Counted from the first letter of the stretch, positions 34,200 through 45,955 are shown. The stretch is 64,000 nt of DNA from Paragorgia papillata (GCA_035771165.1 JAWNZC010000106.1:3773501-3837500); one strand, 5' to 3'. Program-made: numbers and translations. The notes: generated from the letters alone by a model not told the origin.

Positions 34200-36660
34200 T
34201 TTCAAGTCGGAAGGTATTAGTCAAGTCCGAAAAAAATATCAAACGCGAAATATTTTTCATATCATTGCCGAAAACATATTTCACTGCCGAAAACATATTT
34301 CATTGCCGAAAATAGTCTATTTGACTGCCGAAAACATATTTCACTGCCGAAAATATATTTCACTGCCGAAATTATATTTCACTACCGAAAATATATTTTA
34401 AACTTTAAAAAAATCGGTAAAATCGGAAAATAGTTTTCAAATACGATTTTTTTTTTCAAGTCGGAAGGTATTAGTCAAGTCCGAAAAAAATTTTAAACGC
34501 GAAATATTTTTCATATCATTGCCAAAATATAGTTCACTACCGAAAATATATTTTACTGCCGAAAATATATTCCACTACCGAAAATATATTTTAAACTTTA
34601 AAAAAAATCGGTAAAATCGGAAAATAGTTTTCAAATACGATTTTTTTTTTCAAGTCGGAAGGTATTTGTCAAGTCCGAAAAAAATATCAAACGCGAAATA
34701 TTTTTCATATCATTGCCGAAAACATATTTCACTGTCGAAAATAGTCTATTTGACTGCCGAAAATATATTTCACTACCGAAAATATATTTTAAACTTTAAA
34801 AAAAATCGGTCAAATCGGAAAATAGTTTTCAAATACGATTTTTTTTTCAAGTCGGAAGGTATTTGTCAAGTCCGAAAAAAATATAAAACGCGAAATATTT
34901 TTCATATCATTGCCGAAAACATATTTCACTGCCGAAAACATATCTCATTGCCGAAAATAGTCTATTTGACTGCCGAAAACATATTTCACTGCCGAAAATA
35001 TATTTCACTGCCGAAATTATATTTCACTAACGAAAATATATTTTAAACTTTAAAAAAAATCGGTCAAATCGGAAAATAGTTTTCAAATACGATTTTTTTT
35101 TCAAGTCGGAAGGTATTTGTCAAGTCCGAAAAAAATATCAAACGCGAAATATTTTTCATATCATTGCCGAAAACATATTTCACTGTCGAAAATAGTCTAT
35201 TTGACTGCCGAAAATATATTTCACTACCGAAAATATATTTTAAACTTTAAAAAAAATCGGTCAAATCGGAAAATAGTTTTCAAATACGATTTTTTTTTCA
35301 AGTCGGAAGGTATTTGTCAAGTCCGAAAAAAATATAAAACGCGAAATATTTTTCATATCATTGCCGAAAACATATTTCACTGCCGAAAACATATCTCATT
35401 GCCGAAAATAGTCTATTTGACTGCCGAAAACATATTTCACTGCCGAAAATATATTTCACTGCCGAAATTATATTTCACTAACGAAAATATATTTTAAACT
35501 TTAAAAAAAATCGGTCAAATCGGAAAATAGTTTTCAAATACGATTTTTTTTTCAAGTCGGAAGGTATTTGTCAAGTCCGAAAAAAATATCAAACGCGAAA
35601 TATTTTTCATATCATTGCCAAAATATATTTCACTGCCGAAAATATATTTCACTACCGAAAATATATTTTAAACTTTAAAAAAAATCGGTAAAATCGGAAA
35701 ACAGTTTTCAAATACGATTTTTTTTTTCAAGTCGGAAGGTATTTGTCAAGTCCGAAAAAAATATCAAACGCGAAATATTTTTCATATCATTGCCGAAAAC
35801 ATATTTCACTGCCGAAAATAGTCTATTTGACTGCCGAAAACATATTTCACTGCCGAAAATATATTTCACTGCCGAAATTATATTTCACTACCGAAAACAT
35901 GTTTCACTGCCGAAAATATACAGTCGCCGCCGCTTATGAGACCGACAACGAGGCATTGTTTTGCGAAAACAAAGACGCAAGATTACAGAAGAACAAAAGG
36001 AGAAAAAAAGTTGTCAAGCATTGATGCAAACCACTGTTGCTTACGAGATGGGTCAACATGAAAGAATGTGAAACACTTTGCTACGAAATTTTCAAAACAT
36101 TTTTTTGCATGATAACCGACTTTTGCATATAAAAAACAACAGATTTTCATAAGGTTTGGTTTGGGATTTCCAAAATCTTTGCATATAAAATATTTAACAA
36201 ATAGATTCCATTTTGCCGTTGTCTGTTCAGTTATAGATGCACAGATGACGTCACAACGTGGTAAGAACAAAAAAGTGGCCCACGAGACGCAGTCGAGTGG
36301 GTCACTGATGTTCTTACCACGTTGTGACGTCTTCTGTGCATCTATAACTGAACAGACAACAAAAAAATGGAATCTATTTGTTTTATACAATAAAAATTTA
36401 AAAGGTTTTTGTCGAAACTCTTGCCGGATTTGGGGGCATGAAGAAGGAAAAAAGCAAGTCAGCTGACGTGATTTGACGTGACCATGTGTCTGTCCTCTAA
36501 TAGATCATGGCCAACAACCAATGAAAACACGCATAGCAACCAGGGTATTGTATAAAAGCGATTTGCATATAAGCGTTGGCGACTGTATTTCACTTCCGAA
36601 AACATATTTCACTGCCGATAACATATTTCACTGCTGAAAACATATTTTGAGGCCTATATT
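34200..36660. repeat. Higher-order minisatellite (CTGCCGAAAACATATTTCA units)
   Basis: Monomers of about 19 bp (CTGCCGAAAACATATTTCA and variants) alternate with a CAAGTCGGAAGGTATTTGTC...GCGAAATATTTTTCATATCA spacer module. The modules start near 34200, 34453, 34650, 34846, 35099, 35297, 35550 and 35726. A block of about 450 bp is duplicated almost perfectly (34650-35098 and 35099-35549). Open frames of 93-126 codons on the plus strand follow the repeat and two are identical; they are not evidence of a gene. A TA-flanked element interrupts the array at 35921-36585 and the array resumes to about 36650. Confidence 0.95.
35921..36585. mobile_element. TA-flanked transposon, 665 bp, with a long internal palindrome
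   Basis: Inverted ends CAGTCGCCGCCGCTTAT and ATAAGCGTTGGCGACTG are flanked by TA, the Tc1/mariner-type target. It sits within the minisatellite. At about 36205-36378 arms of about 70 bp (GATTCCATTTT, GTTGTCTGTTCAGTTATAGA, TGACGTCACAACGTGGTAAG) form a near-perfect palindrome. The two opposite frames of 135 and 101 codons are reads through it. A partial copy of the right half lies inverted at 45755-45955. Confidence 0.88.
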
Positions 36661-36723
36661 GTATCAATGCTGCAGAACTGCACATTATGCAGAAATAACA
36701 GGCTCGAAAGAAAAACGAAAAAG

Positions 36724-36815
36724 AGTTGAGCCGAGTTGGGCCGAGTTGGCCTGGACAGCAGGCCGAGTCGGTTTGTTACTGGGCCGAGTTGGTAAGTGGG
36801 CCGAGTTGACCGGCT
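36724..36815. repeat. GGGCCGAGTTGG minisatellite
   Basis: About six imperfect units of GGCCGAGTTGG(C/T) occur with short spacers. Short frames on both strands are translations of it. Confidence 0.8.
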
Positions 36816-36963
36816 TCCCGACTATTAAACTCAGACAAGCGTCTTGACGCCCAGAGGAGTTTGTTCCTGACAATTCGCTATCAATGAGACAATGACCCGA
36901 ACAAGGAACTAAAGGAAGGTATGGTTTTGTTCTGAAATCCAGAAGTTAAACGACTCAAAGTAG

Positions 36964-37001
36964 GATGGAAGGCTTATTTAAATCGTGTCAAGTATGCCAA
37001 C
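36964..37001 (+). CDS. Candidate first exon (MEGLFKSCQVCQ), unassigned
   Basis: ATG followed by 12 codons, including a C-x2-C pair, meets a GTAAGC donor. It leaves two bases, which does not fit the phase of the exon at 38225, so another exon would be needed between, or the two are unrelated. Weak evidence. Confidence 0.3.
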
Positions 37002-37307
37002 GGTAAGCACAGTGAATATTGTTAGTTATATATAGTGCAAATTATTATTGTTTTTTTGAGTTAAAATTGTTCAGGATGTTGCCATGTGCTCAGCTTGATT
37101 AGGGGGGCTCACAGTAATCCCCAAATAGCAGGGGCACTTTATCAGAGCAATATATTCTGGTTTAGGCATTAATAAAAGTGTATTGCTGTCATGAATTCCA
37201 ATTTATGTTCAAAAATCTACATGTATGAGAACCTTTTCACCCTTAAATAACAATTAAAAAATAGAACCAAGAATATAATAATAAAAGTTGCCCTACAGGA
37301 CCTGGTT

Positions 37308-37400
37308 ATATACAAAGCCTGGATAGCTTATCCGGCAGATAGGTATAGTGTGCCATACATGCTTTGAACAAGTGAACTTAAATTTTATTCGCTATACAGG
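37308..37400. mobile_element. Partial copy of the 6554-6784 MITE
   Basis: ACAAAGCCTGGATAGCTTAT and TGCTTTGAACAAGTGAACTT match the left arm of the MITE at 6554-6784. The right arm is missing. Confidence 0.65.
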
Positions 37401-38224
37401 CTTCGTACATCCAGACCCTACAGATCCTTATTGCTGCCGACTACTTTTTGCATTTAATCTAGATTCTAAAAAGAAAATGACACGGTGATGAAAACAAATT
37501 TCACTAAATAAATTTGCTATGCTCTTTTGTAATTTAATATCCTTTTCACAACTGAAATAGAATTCATATCTTTATGTCACTGTGTTATATTCTTTATATA
37601 TTTTGGTAAAAGGCCTTGCAATATTAACTTCTAGTAGTGTACTATTACTAGCAGTCATGAAAGTAATGAGTAGAGATGAGTGATTACAAAAATTGTCAAT
37701 TACTGAAGCAGATTAATGGCTAATTTATTCAAGATAAATAGGCCAATTAATTGGCATATACAGTAGTGCTTATATATTGATATGTTGTTGGTTACCAATC
37801 CTTGCACAGTTTTTTTTTCAATGTGTCATGCGTTGCAAGGAGCATACAATATTTTGGAAATATAACAGAAATCAAGGTTTTTGCTAGCAGAGTGAAAAGA
37901 GAATGGCTCATGGCGAATACTACACACATTCATTGCATATTTTGGGTTCACATTAGCTCCATGTGTGAAAGAGTTAATGTACTAATTATTATACAATAAT
38001 CGGCTGATTACCGATTATTGCAAATTGGCTGATTACATGTATATGGCTTTGCAGATTAGTTTTCGATTAAATAGCTCATCTCTAGTAATGAGCTGACAAT
38101 AATAAGTGCAGTATAATTTATAATAATATAATTTTTTGAGCAATATTAAAATATCAGTAAGTATTTAAGCCCTCTTGGCTTAAATTTGATTTTGATATCA
38201 TATTTGTATCTCTTTTCTATTTAG

Positions 38225-38282
38225 CTGAAGTCCATAAAAGGTTCCCAAGTGCCACCGCAGCCTTGTTCAATGGTGCAAAAGT
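38225..38282 (+). CDS. Internal exon of an unassigned plus-strand gene
   Basis: Acceptor TCTATTTAG and donor GTAAAG bound a 58-nt exon. It is open in only one phase that makes sense, reading EVHKRFPSATAALFNGAK. The two bases left at its end (GT) join in frame with the exon at 38784. Family not recognised. It lies inside the giant MED12 intron on the opposite strand, so it may be a transposon gene. Confidence 0.5.
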
Positions 38283-38783
38283 GTAAAGATGAGAGAAATG
38301 CCATGGAGGCAAGAAAAATATAATTGGAACAGATGTAGATATTTATGAGGTTAGACCCAACCTAGCATTTCAATTTTTTTGGGATGTTTTAAAAATGGCT
38401 CTGCATTTAATTCCATCATGGAGGCAAGAAAGTATAATTTCCTTATTCACTGGGAAATCAATACTCTAAAATTATTTCATTTTGTTAACTATTATGCCTA
38501 AATTAAATGCAAGGGGTTCTACACACTTTTGTGTGATTATAATAAGCACTTAAGGCTTGTAGATTAATGTTGGTTAATGTAAGTTTGTGGTTTGTTAATC
38601 TTTTGAACTATAGTGTACCTTATTTTTTACTAAACACACTAAATGAAATCCATGTATTATGCACATGTATTTATGCACCTATTTATATAGACTACAATAT
38701 TTTAATCTTTATGCTTAAGATAAGCTTTTTTGGAATTCACCATGTCTATATTTGCGTTATTTCTGGGTTTTCACACTGTTTAG

Positions 38784-38955
38784 TTCAGGTCCACCTTCGG
38801 ACAGTTTTTTAAAAAGAAATGCTGAATTAATGACTCGGGCTAAATGGGCCAAAAGCTCAGATGAGTCAGATCGACTAAAATACATACTGTACATGGTGAA
38901 TCCCACAAATGTTTTAATTAGTTCAAATAGATTACTTCGCATCATGCAAAGATGA
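38784..38955 (+). CDS. Terminal exon of an unassigned plus-strand gene
   Basis: After a CTGTTTAG acceptor the frame SGPPSDSFLKRNAELMTRAK, WAKSSDESDRLKYILYMVNP, TNVLISSNRLLRIMQR ends in TGA at 38955. It is 56 residues, charged and apparently helical. It joins in phase to 38225-38282. No domain recognised. Confidence 0.55.
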
Positions 38956-39084
38956 TTTTAGTGATTTTAGTGAAAAGAAAATTATAGCAGCTTTATTTGA
39001 TTGATTTGTAAAATTTTTGTATAAAACTTATTTAACTATATGCAGTTGTTTCTTTTTTATGCTGAGTACTACCTACATGCATCA

Positions 39085-39389
39085 TGCATGTCGACATTCC
39101 GCATGTGATCACATGTGGATATTCCATTCGGAACGTGTTTTTGGAAGGATTGTTTTTGGAACGTGTGATCACATGTGAAATATTCACATGTGATCACATG
39201 TGAAATCTGTGATCACATGTGAAATCTTCACATGTGGATATTCCACATGTGTTTTTGGAACGTGTGATCACATGTGAATATTCCACATGTGATCACATGT
39301 GACCACATGTGGAATATTCACATGTGATCACACGTTCCAAAAACACATGTGGAATATCCACATGTGAAATCATGTGGAATTTTTGTAAG
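39085..39389. mobile_element. Foldback element built on CACATGTG, with arms of about 62 bp
   Basis: Repeated GATCACATGTGAAAT units lead into a near-perfect palindrome at 39228-39365 (TTCACATGTGGATATTCCAC, GTTTTTGGAACGTGTGATCA and their inverses). It borders the truncated end of the polymerase pseudogene. Confidence 0.85.
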
Positions 39390-40434
39390 GGAACTCTCTT
39401 ATCAAAGTCTTTTTTGAGCCTTATTTACAATTCTCCTAGTTCATTTTTCTCTAGTTATTTTACAATCGACTATATTCACACTAACAGGTTTAAAAATTTT
39501 AAAATTTTAAACTTGACGACTATTCTTAAAATTTAAAGTAAATCCTCGTATTTTACAATGTTTCTTTCCATTATTTACGGTGTAAGAGTAATGTTTTGCT
39601 CCACCGCAAACAAACTGAGTAATATGGGTGCCCGGACCATATTTAGCAGTAACCTCGTTTGTTAAATCTCCTAAATAATCACCTAATGGCGGCTTAGGAC
39701 CACCTGGTTTAAAAACATAAATACAACTATCTGTATCTAACAATCTCTCTAAGTATAAAACATTCTCTCCAAGCAAATCTAATAAATTATAAAGTTCTAA
39801 TCGAGCACATGCAGTTGTAAAGATCCCTATAAAAATATTAGTCATTTTTTTCAGTTTCATATTCATGCTTGCGTTTAAAGACGACTTCTACTAAGTCATC
39901 ATTTAATATACATAAATCGTGTACGTCGGTGTCAGCACCATTAAGTCGTTCGTAAAATAACAAAGGATCGCTAATAAACTCAGTCATTAACCTATCTGTA
40001 CGTTGCGCAAATTTCCCCCATAAATAATTTAAGCCAGCTTTGCAAGTGCCCTTAACCCTGGATTATCAACAATTTTGTCTTTTCTTAAACGTATTCCTTC
40101 ATGTTTAAAGTAACCGTCAATATATTTCGCCTGGTCCTCGGGTGTCTTCACCCAATCCGGATACCCCGAGCTTTCTTGTTTAAGTCTTAAAAAATAATTC
40201 ACATATTCACTAAATAAATCATCGGAGGTCTGCAAAATGCCAGACCTCATGAATTTCTAAAATTTGGTAACCTTTCTCAATTGCCTTCGGCACTTCGATA
40301 GTGGTAAAAGTACCCCAGAAAGAACGCTGCTCTTCTGAATGCCGGCATTCTTCAGAGCTGGTCATGACACACTGCTTACACAAAGGAAAAAATAATTTAC
40401 CTTTTGCTTTGATAGCCAAAACTCTACATTTAAC

Positions 40435-42188
40435 CATAGCCACTGGAAAGGGAGAGGGCTGTGAAACTCCGCTCTGAAACAATAGAACTTCCGGTTTGAT
40501 GTTAAAAATTTCCGGCCTGAGCGTCACGTGATCTTGAACCGGCATGGCCAGTGTATTCTTTCATATGGCTTACATTAGATTATAACCTTGTTCTTCGTTA
40601 AACGGCACGATGTCGGTTATGGTGACTTCTAAAAATCCACAAGAAACATGATATTTACAAGTCCAAAGGAGTACCCTTGTATTTCGTTAATAAAATTCGG
40701 TAGGAATTCGGTTTTTGACGACCTACGAACTTAAGACAGCGACAGTGCTGTTATAGTGTATACTGTAGTCCGTCATTTTTATGACAAATTTTATATTTTA
40801 CATTGATTCTGCGTTAATTTTAGATATTAGTTTATTCAATAATATGATTGTGTGTACAAAGAAATCACCTCAAAAAGATCGGATTGGTTTTAACAGGACC
40901 GTGAGAGTTTTTAAGTCGCGTATTTCTCAAATAAGACGTAAACAAATATATATGGTGGTGCATCGTTGTGTAGATGATCGGCGTTCGGTTTCATGATGGA
41001 CTTTATCGTGACATTAAAATGATCATCCCTTGAACATTACACAATCGTATCAAGCGCTAACTCATGCATGGCTCACTCAAATAATTCACACTCTGGCATT
41101 GTGAGCAAATTAGCCGTAGCGCGAACTATTTTCTCCCCGCCGGACTAATTATTGTAAACAAACATTTATAAGATTCTCAGCTACAAAAATCTGGGAAAAT
41201 ATTCCCAGTGATTTAAAAACCCTTTCTGTTTCAATGTAAAAAATATTAAGTCACCAAGGTTGGTCTGAATTTCATTCTCGTATTATTCTCTTACTTCGAC
41301 ACGATCTTAATATTTCATCCTCTGCTGATCCCCAACTTATTAATATGTCAAGGCAGTGATTAAACTCGAAAGCTTTATACTTTAATTACACTCTCACATA
41401 TGTATATTCTTTCATAAAATATTTTGTTTTATATTTAACTCTGATTTATTTATGTAAACTTTGTATTTTTCATTGTAAGTATTAAAAATAGTGTGAATAA
41501 ATTGAAATTATCATAAATCGCCGCATGTCTACAAATTATTAATAAAAGAAAACCAAGGAACAACGCCAGTCGAAAAGCATTTGTCGTCTCCGTGCCATTA
41601 TTAAATCGGAGTTTTGCACTTTTGTTGTCAGATGGCAATGTTTCTTAATACTTTAGTTATTCTAATAAACTGATACGCATACGACAACTGCCAGTCCTCA
41701 CCGTTGTTTATGAAACGCAATACACCAGACATTTAGTGCATTTAATATTCAATGAAGGCAACTCAACTTACGACATATAATTTAGCACAACCATTCATAT
41801 TAAGACAAAAGCGAATTTTAGTTTTAGTTGTACTGTTGGCAAAACAGTATTGTATCATTATTTTACCTCGGCTCACCGTGTTCGGTCCGACCATTGATCG
41901 TTTATTCGAATTTACTGCACTTTATTAAATATTCTTTGCAAAGGGAGTTTTCATGAGGGACCATCTATACATATAATGTCCAAATGAAGTGGAATTTATA
42001 TCGAAACCATCACGCAAGAACTTCGTTGTAGCACTTGTAGGTACGCGCCTCGCTACTATAATGTAAAATCTTGCTTTTTAGTGCTCAATCATGCAGGTTC
42101 AACGTCACGTGATCTTGAATTTGGCGAACAATAACATAAATCTCAGTCACGCCCACTTTCACAGCCCTCTCCCTTTCCAGTGGCTATG
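40435..42188. mobile_element. 1,754-bp inverted-repeat element, copy 2, 7-bp TSD
   Basis: The ends CATAGCCACTGGAAAGGGAG and their inverse are flanked by ATTTAAC at 40428-40434 and 42189-42195. It is inverted relative to copy 1 (20804-22557), equal in length and nearly identical. It is inserted in the polymerase pseudogene, whose frame resumes on either side. Confidence 0.93.
41120..41365 (+). pseudogene. LINE RT C-terminal fragment inside copy 2
   Basis: Same as 21630-21870, read on the plus strand: FIRFSATKIWENIPSDLKTL, a stop, then the WSEFHSR region. It shows the capture predates the spread of the two copies. Confidence 0.7.
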
Positions 42189-42711
42189 ATTTAACAAGAC
42201 CGAAATAATTGGAAATGTCATCAAAGTTTTCACGAATAATTGTAGGATGACCAATTGGGTACTTTTTTTGTTTTGTTGACAAAAGGGTACAGAGATGTAA
42301 AGTCGACATACTCGATAGTTTCGTCTTGTTTTGCTTCACGAAATAACTTTATCCCACTCACCCTTCCTCCAAAAAAAGAAGATCGAGGCCGGAGGTCTGT
42401 GACATGCAATGTCAAAAGTGTCCAGAAACCTGCATTTCGTCTGTTTCTCTAAGTTTCCTACAGTCATGTTCCCATATTGTCTTCACGTTGTACCCTAATT
42501 CCCGTAGTCGTTGTTCGCGTTGAATTGTGTCGTCGTACACATCTTCCATCTTTCTTTCATTATGAAATGGATGGCCCCCTCTAACGTCAAAACAGCATGG
42601 GCACCCGTGAAACACAACCATACAATACCTATACTATCTTTCTTTAAATATTTTGAACGATAAACAGCCATAACAGAAGCTGCAATTGTACAGTAACAAC
42701 TAGGTTCCAAG

Positions 42712-43863
42712 GACAGTGCAAAGTTTTATACATGTAATAAAAATGTGTTAGTTTAACACAAGGTAAATGGCTATGCCATGGCCAGATTTTAGATTCCTTG
42801 CTCATAAAAATGGGATGCAGTAATCAACGATTGATGTTTAATAAACGCTTACTGTAGTTAGAAAAGCAACACTTGAACTTTTCATATTTCAAATGATTAA
42901 TTTATTCTTTTTAATTACAAGGTTGATGCATGTATTTAAATATTACGTTTTACATAATAACATAATTACGTTGTACGACTCGTGATATGGATAACATTTT
43001 GCTCAAAAGTGTCCTCAAAATGCGGGAAATGCTGTTTCAGAGACCCAAAATTCAAAAACATTCCAGGGGGCATGCCCCCAGACCCCCCTAGAAATGTGTC
43101 GTCACACTTAGCCTGTAGGCCCAAAATTGGTAAATCCGGGCCTGTAGACGACTTTTGGGCAATTCGTCAATGCTCAACTTATGAGCTCAAGGCTGATTAA
43201 AGTCGTGAAAGTGGACGGGTTTTCTGCAATCTAACATATTTTTTTAAATAAGCAGTGTATACGCCTGTTTAAACAGCATTTATAGGCATATACGCTTAGA
43301 GATGCTTATATTCGTTGGATTCGTTCCAATCGTTGCGGTGTTTCGAATCGTTTCGAATCGGTCAGATCCATCTTATCCAAATTACAGTTTTACGAATGGA
43401 GAGTTAAGTTATTTTCATGCGTGTATAGTTGCATGGTGTTAGTTGAGATACACGTAACTGCATATTAATCGTAACCTGAGGCTAATCGTGTTCGAAATAT
43501 TTATTTTCAACGTTTCACTTTGCCGCTTTGCCCAGCGTGCGAATAATGTTCTTTAATGCCGCATGTTTGTGTATCTGGTAAAAGCGAGAGATCGAGAAAT
43601 TGACATGAGACAGTGTGGCACAAAAATTCGATGCGGGCGCTGATGATAAACTGGGATATTATTTTAAATGGCCCCACTAAAGTCACTGGTAAACCCCTAT
43701 TATTCAGTTGGACGAGTGACTTTAAAGAACGAAGCAATTCTATTAGACGAATTTTGGGCAATTTGTCAATGCTCAAGACTGATTAACAAGCGTATAAACC
43801 TTAGGTTAATCGTGGCGAATGTGAGACCTTCATTTTACATCTTCGTCGCCCATAAACGACAGT
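42712..43863. other. Mostly unassigned; GGGGGCATGCCCCC motif at about 43066
   Basis: CCAGGGGGCATGCCCCCAGA, a motif of the same type as those at about 10050 and 29320, suggests a decayed element. CAATTYGTCAATGCTCAA occurs at about 43159 and 43760 with TTTTGGGCAAT, indicating a repeated segment. No credible gene. Confidence 0.4.
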
Positions 43864-44060
43864 AAATCCTTTCGCCTCGACCATGTTTAATAAGTCCACA
43901 AAGTCCCTGTTTCGAGAAGGAATTTATTCGCCACTTCACGTTCCGCCATGTTTGTTGTTCGCAAGATCAGAATTCAGAATATAATTCAAGATCGCGCGTG
44001 CGCAGTAGAATGATAACATTAAAATACGGGGGAGAAATTCCTTTTATTCGAGAATATATG
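43864..44060. repeat. Dispersed GC-richer repeat, copy 1
   Basis: TAAATCCTTTCGCC, TTTCGAGAAGGAATTTATTCGC, CGCGCGTGCGCAGT and GGGGGAGAAATTCCTTT are shared, with substitutions, with 52328-52520. Confidence 0.7.
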
Positions 44061-44345
44061 AAATATTCAAGATCATAAAGATCAAAATGGTCAAAGATTT
44101 GGTACGTAAAAATATACGTCGAAAAATCACTAAGCTGTCTCCCATCGTTGTTTAATATCTAATCCTAAATTACGCTAAACTTCTATATATTTAAATTATT
44201 CATAATGTGTATTGTTATAGATTTTATAGTCACTTATATTGTATATATCTTAAGTTGTTGTATTATTGACAAGTATTATTACTGCATGTAAATTACGCAA
44301 TTCAGCACAAGGGCAGCCATGTAATTTTCTTAGTTAAACAATCTA

Positions 44346-44518
<173 letters not shown>

Positions 44519-44535
44519 GGATGTCCATTGATTAC

Positions 44536-44676
44536 CATCGATTTCGTCTGTCTTCACACATGATCTCAGTTCTTCTAACTGCTGAATCTGTCTATGGACA
44601 AACTCCGTAAAGATAAGGTTAACCAGTCGTTGAGGAGTCAGAGTCTCTTCAAAATCTACCTCGTCGACATACATTT
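44536..44676 (-). CDS. Candidate 141-nt cassette exon in the MED12 giant intron
   Basis: It is bounded by a CTGTTTTAAG acceptor and a GATG|GTAATC donor. It is open through MYVDEVDFEETLTPQRLVNL, IFTEFVHRQIQQLEELRSC and VKTDEID. Length is divisible by three, and the open frame enters and leaves in phase 1, exactly the phase of the junction between MED12 exons 45214-45447 and 17959-18087. It does not resemble human MED12 as I know it. It could be an alternative exon, an exonised element or the relic of another gene. There is an in-frame TAA just upstream of the acceptor. Confidence 0.45.
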
Positions 44677-45019
44677 CTTAAAACAGATGTGCCATGATTC
44701 TTTTTATTACGTTTCTTTAACCAACTGTTCAGGAGTACAACTACGAAATTGACTGTCGTGAACATTTCGTAATAATTTATTAAGCCTTTTCTTATTTGAA
44801 CTAATGTCTGACGACAATCTCACTTGTCAAACCGGTTTATATGAATAACAGGATTTCAGGTCTACATGCGCGCGCACAGGCCTCACACGGCCAGTCCTGG
44901 AAACTAAAACCTAGGGGTAAGAGCTCCTGAAAAATGCTGACTCAGCTGTGCTATAGCTGTGCATTGCTTATCTACTAGTGATTCTGATTATTAGTAAGTT
45001 AAAACAGATTCGGTAACCA

Positions 45020-45193
<174 letters not shown>

Positions 45194-45213
45194 AGTTACA
45201 CTAAAGGACTTAC

Positions 45214-45447
45214 TGCTCTCAGCTTCTGAAAACTTCATCAAGGCTTTTAACACATTAAAGATGACGACCACTGGAATGTTCTCTTGAGCAGCGCACAGTA
45301 ACGCTCTATCAGGGGTTGGTTCATAAGAAAACTTGCCAACATTATACGGGGCATTCGCCTTGTCCACTGTTGATTGATCCAGCAATCGAAAAAGCAATTG
45401 ACAGGCCAATTGTGCTCCAGATTCAGCTTCTGGGATTATTTTATTTC
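45214..45447 (-). CDS. MED12: MED12 exon (ACQLLFRLL...[19 protein letters not shown] segment)
   Basis: The exon is 234 nt with phase 1 at both ends, an ATTTCAG acceptor and an A|GTAAGT donor. ACQLLFRLLDQSTVDKANAP and DRALLCAAQENIPVVVIFNV match human MED12 TCRILLHLFKTPQLNPC and [31 protein letters not shown] stands where human has LKAVFVLGDAE. This helical-repeat region belongs to the large central part of MED12. The next MED12 exon is 27 kb away at 18087. Confidence 0.96.
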
Positions 45448-45754
45448 CTGAAATACAAAAATAGTATATTATTTCTTAGTACAAACCAACTAGTAAACTG
45501 TTACAAAAGCTGCATTCATATTGCCTGAACTATACTGTCTATTGGTGATAGACAACTATACTGTAGTAGCAAAAGAGTCAAGTTTTAAATGCAAAATAAT
45601 GGCAGAACACTCACAGGTTCTTTAAAATAATGTTTATAATAATTGTTTATATTAAAACAATAGACAACTCGTTTTCGTTGTCTAATATATTGTTTTAAAG
45701 TTGTCTAATATTGAATGATAGTCATCAAGTCATAACTCGGTCTCGTTGTCGAAT

Positions 45755-45955
45755 TGACTTTATACAATATCCTGGTTGCTATGCGTGTTTTCATTGGTTG
45801 TTGCCCATGATCTATTAGAGGACAGACACATGGATACGTCAGATCACGTCAGCTGACTTGCGTTTTTCCTTCTTCATGCCCCAAAATCCGGCAAGAGTTT
45901 CAATAAAAACCTTTTAAATTTTTGTATTGTATAAAACAAATGGTCTATTACAAAT
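45755..45955. repeat. Inverted partial copy of the 35921-36585 element
   Basis: GGTTGCTATGCGTGTTTTCA, TCTATTAGAGGACAGACACA and CGGCAAGAGTTTC match 36395-36555 on the opposite strand. The palindromic half is missing. Confidence 0.8.

Larger units (their letters stand above)
39507..42711 (-). pseudogene. Polinton-type protein-primed DNA polymerase B, broken and interrupted
   Basis: The minus strand carries pieces of one family-B polymerase in order. At 42711-42620 is an N-terminal piece with YRSKYLKKDSIGI; at 42620-42420 FHGCPCCFD and IQREQRLRELGYN; at 42415-42230 FFGGRVSGIKLF, then motif A YVDFTSLYP. The transposon at 40435-42188 follows. At 40434-40219 are KGKLFFPLCKQC and GTFTTIEVPKAIEKGY; at 40250-40029 LRLKQESSGYP and NPGLRALAKL; at 39866-39507 FTTACARLELYN and motif C DTDSCIY. 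Frame changes occur near 42270 (A-run), 40230 and 40035, and a stretch is deleted between the first two pieces. There are extra residues before DTDS and the 3' end is lost. This is a dead endogenous copy of a viral-type element. Confidence 0.92.

Noticed and set aside
34078..36024. Plus-strand proteins of 93-126 residues, two of them identical
   Set aside because: The identity reflects the higher-order minisatellite. There is no start context, conserved domain or independent evidence of coding.
34200..36660. CRISPR-like appearance of evenly spaced repeats
   Set aside because: Units are contiguous 19-bp tandem repeats without unique spacers, in animal DNA.
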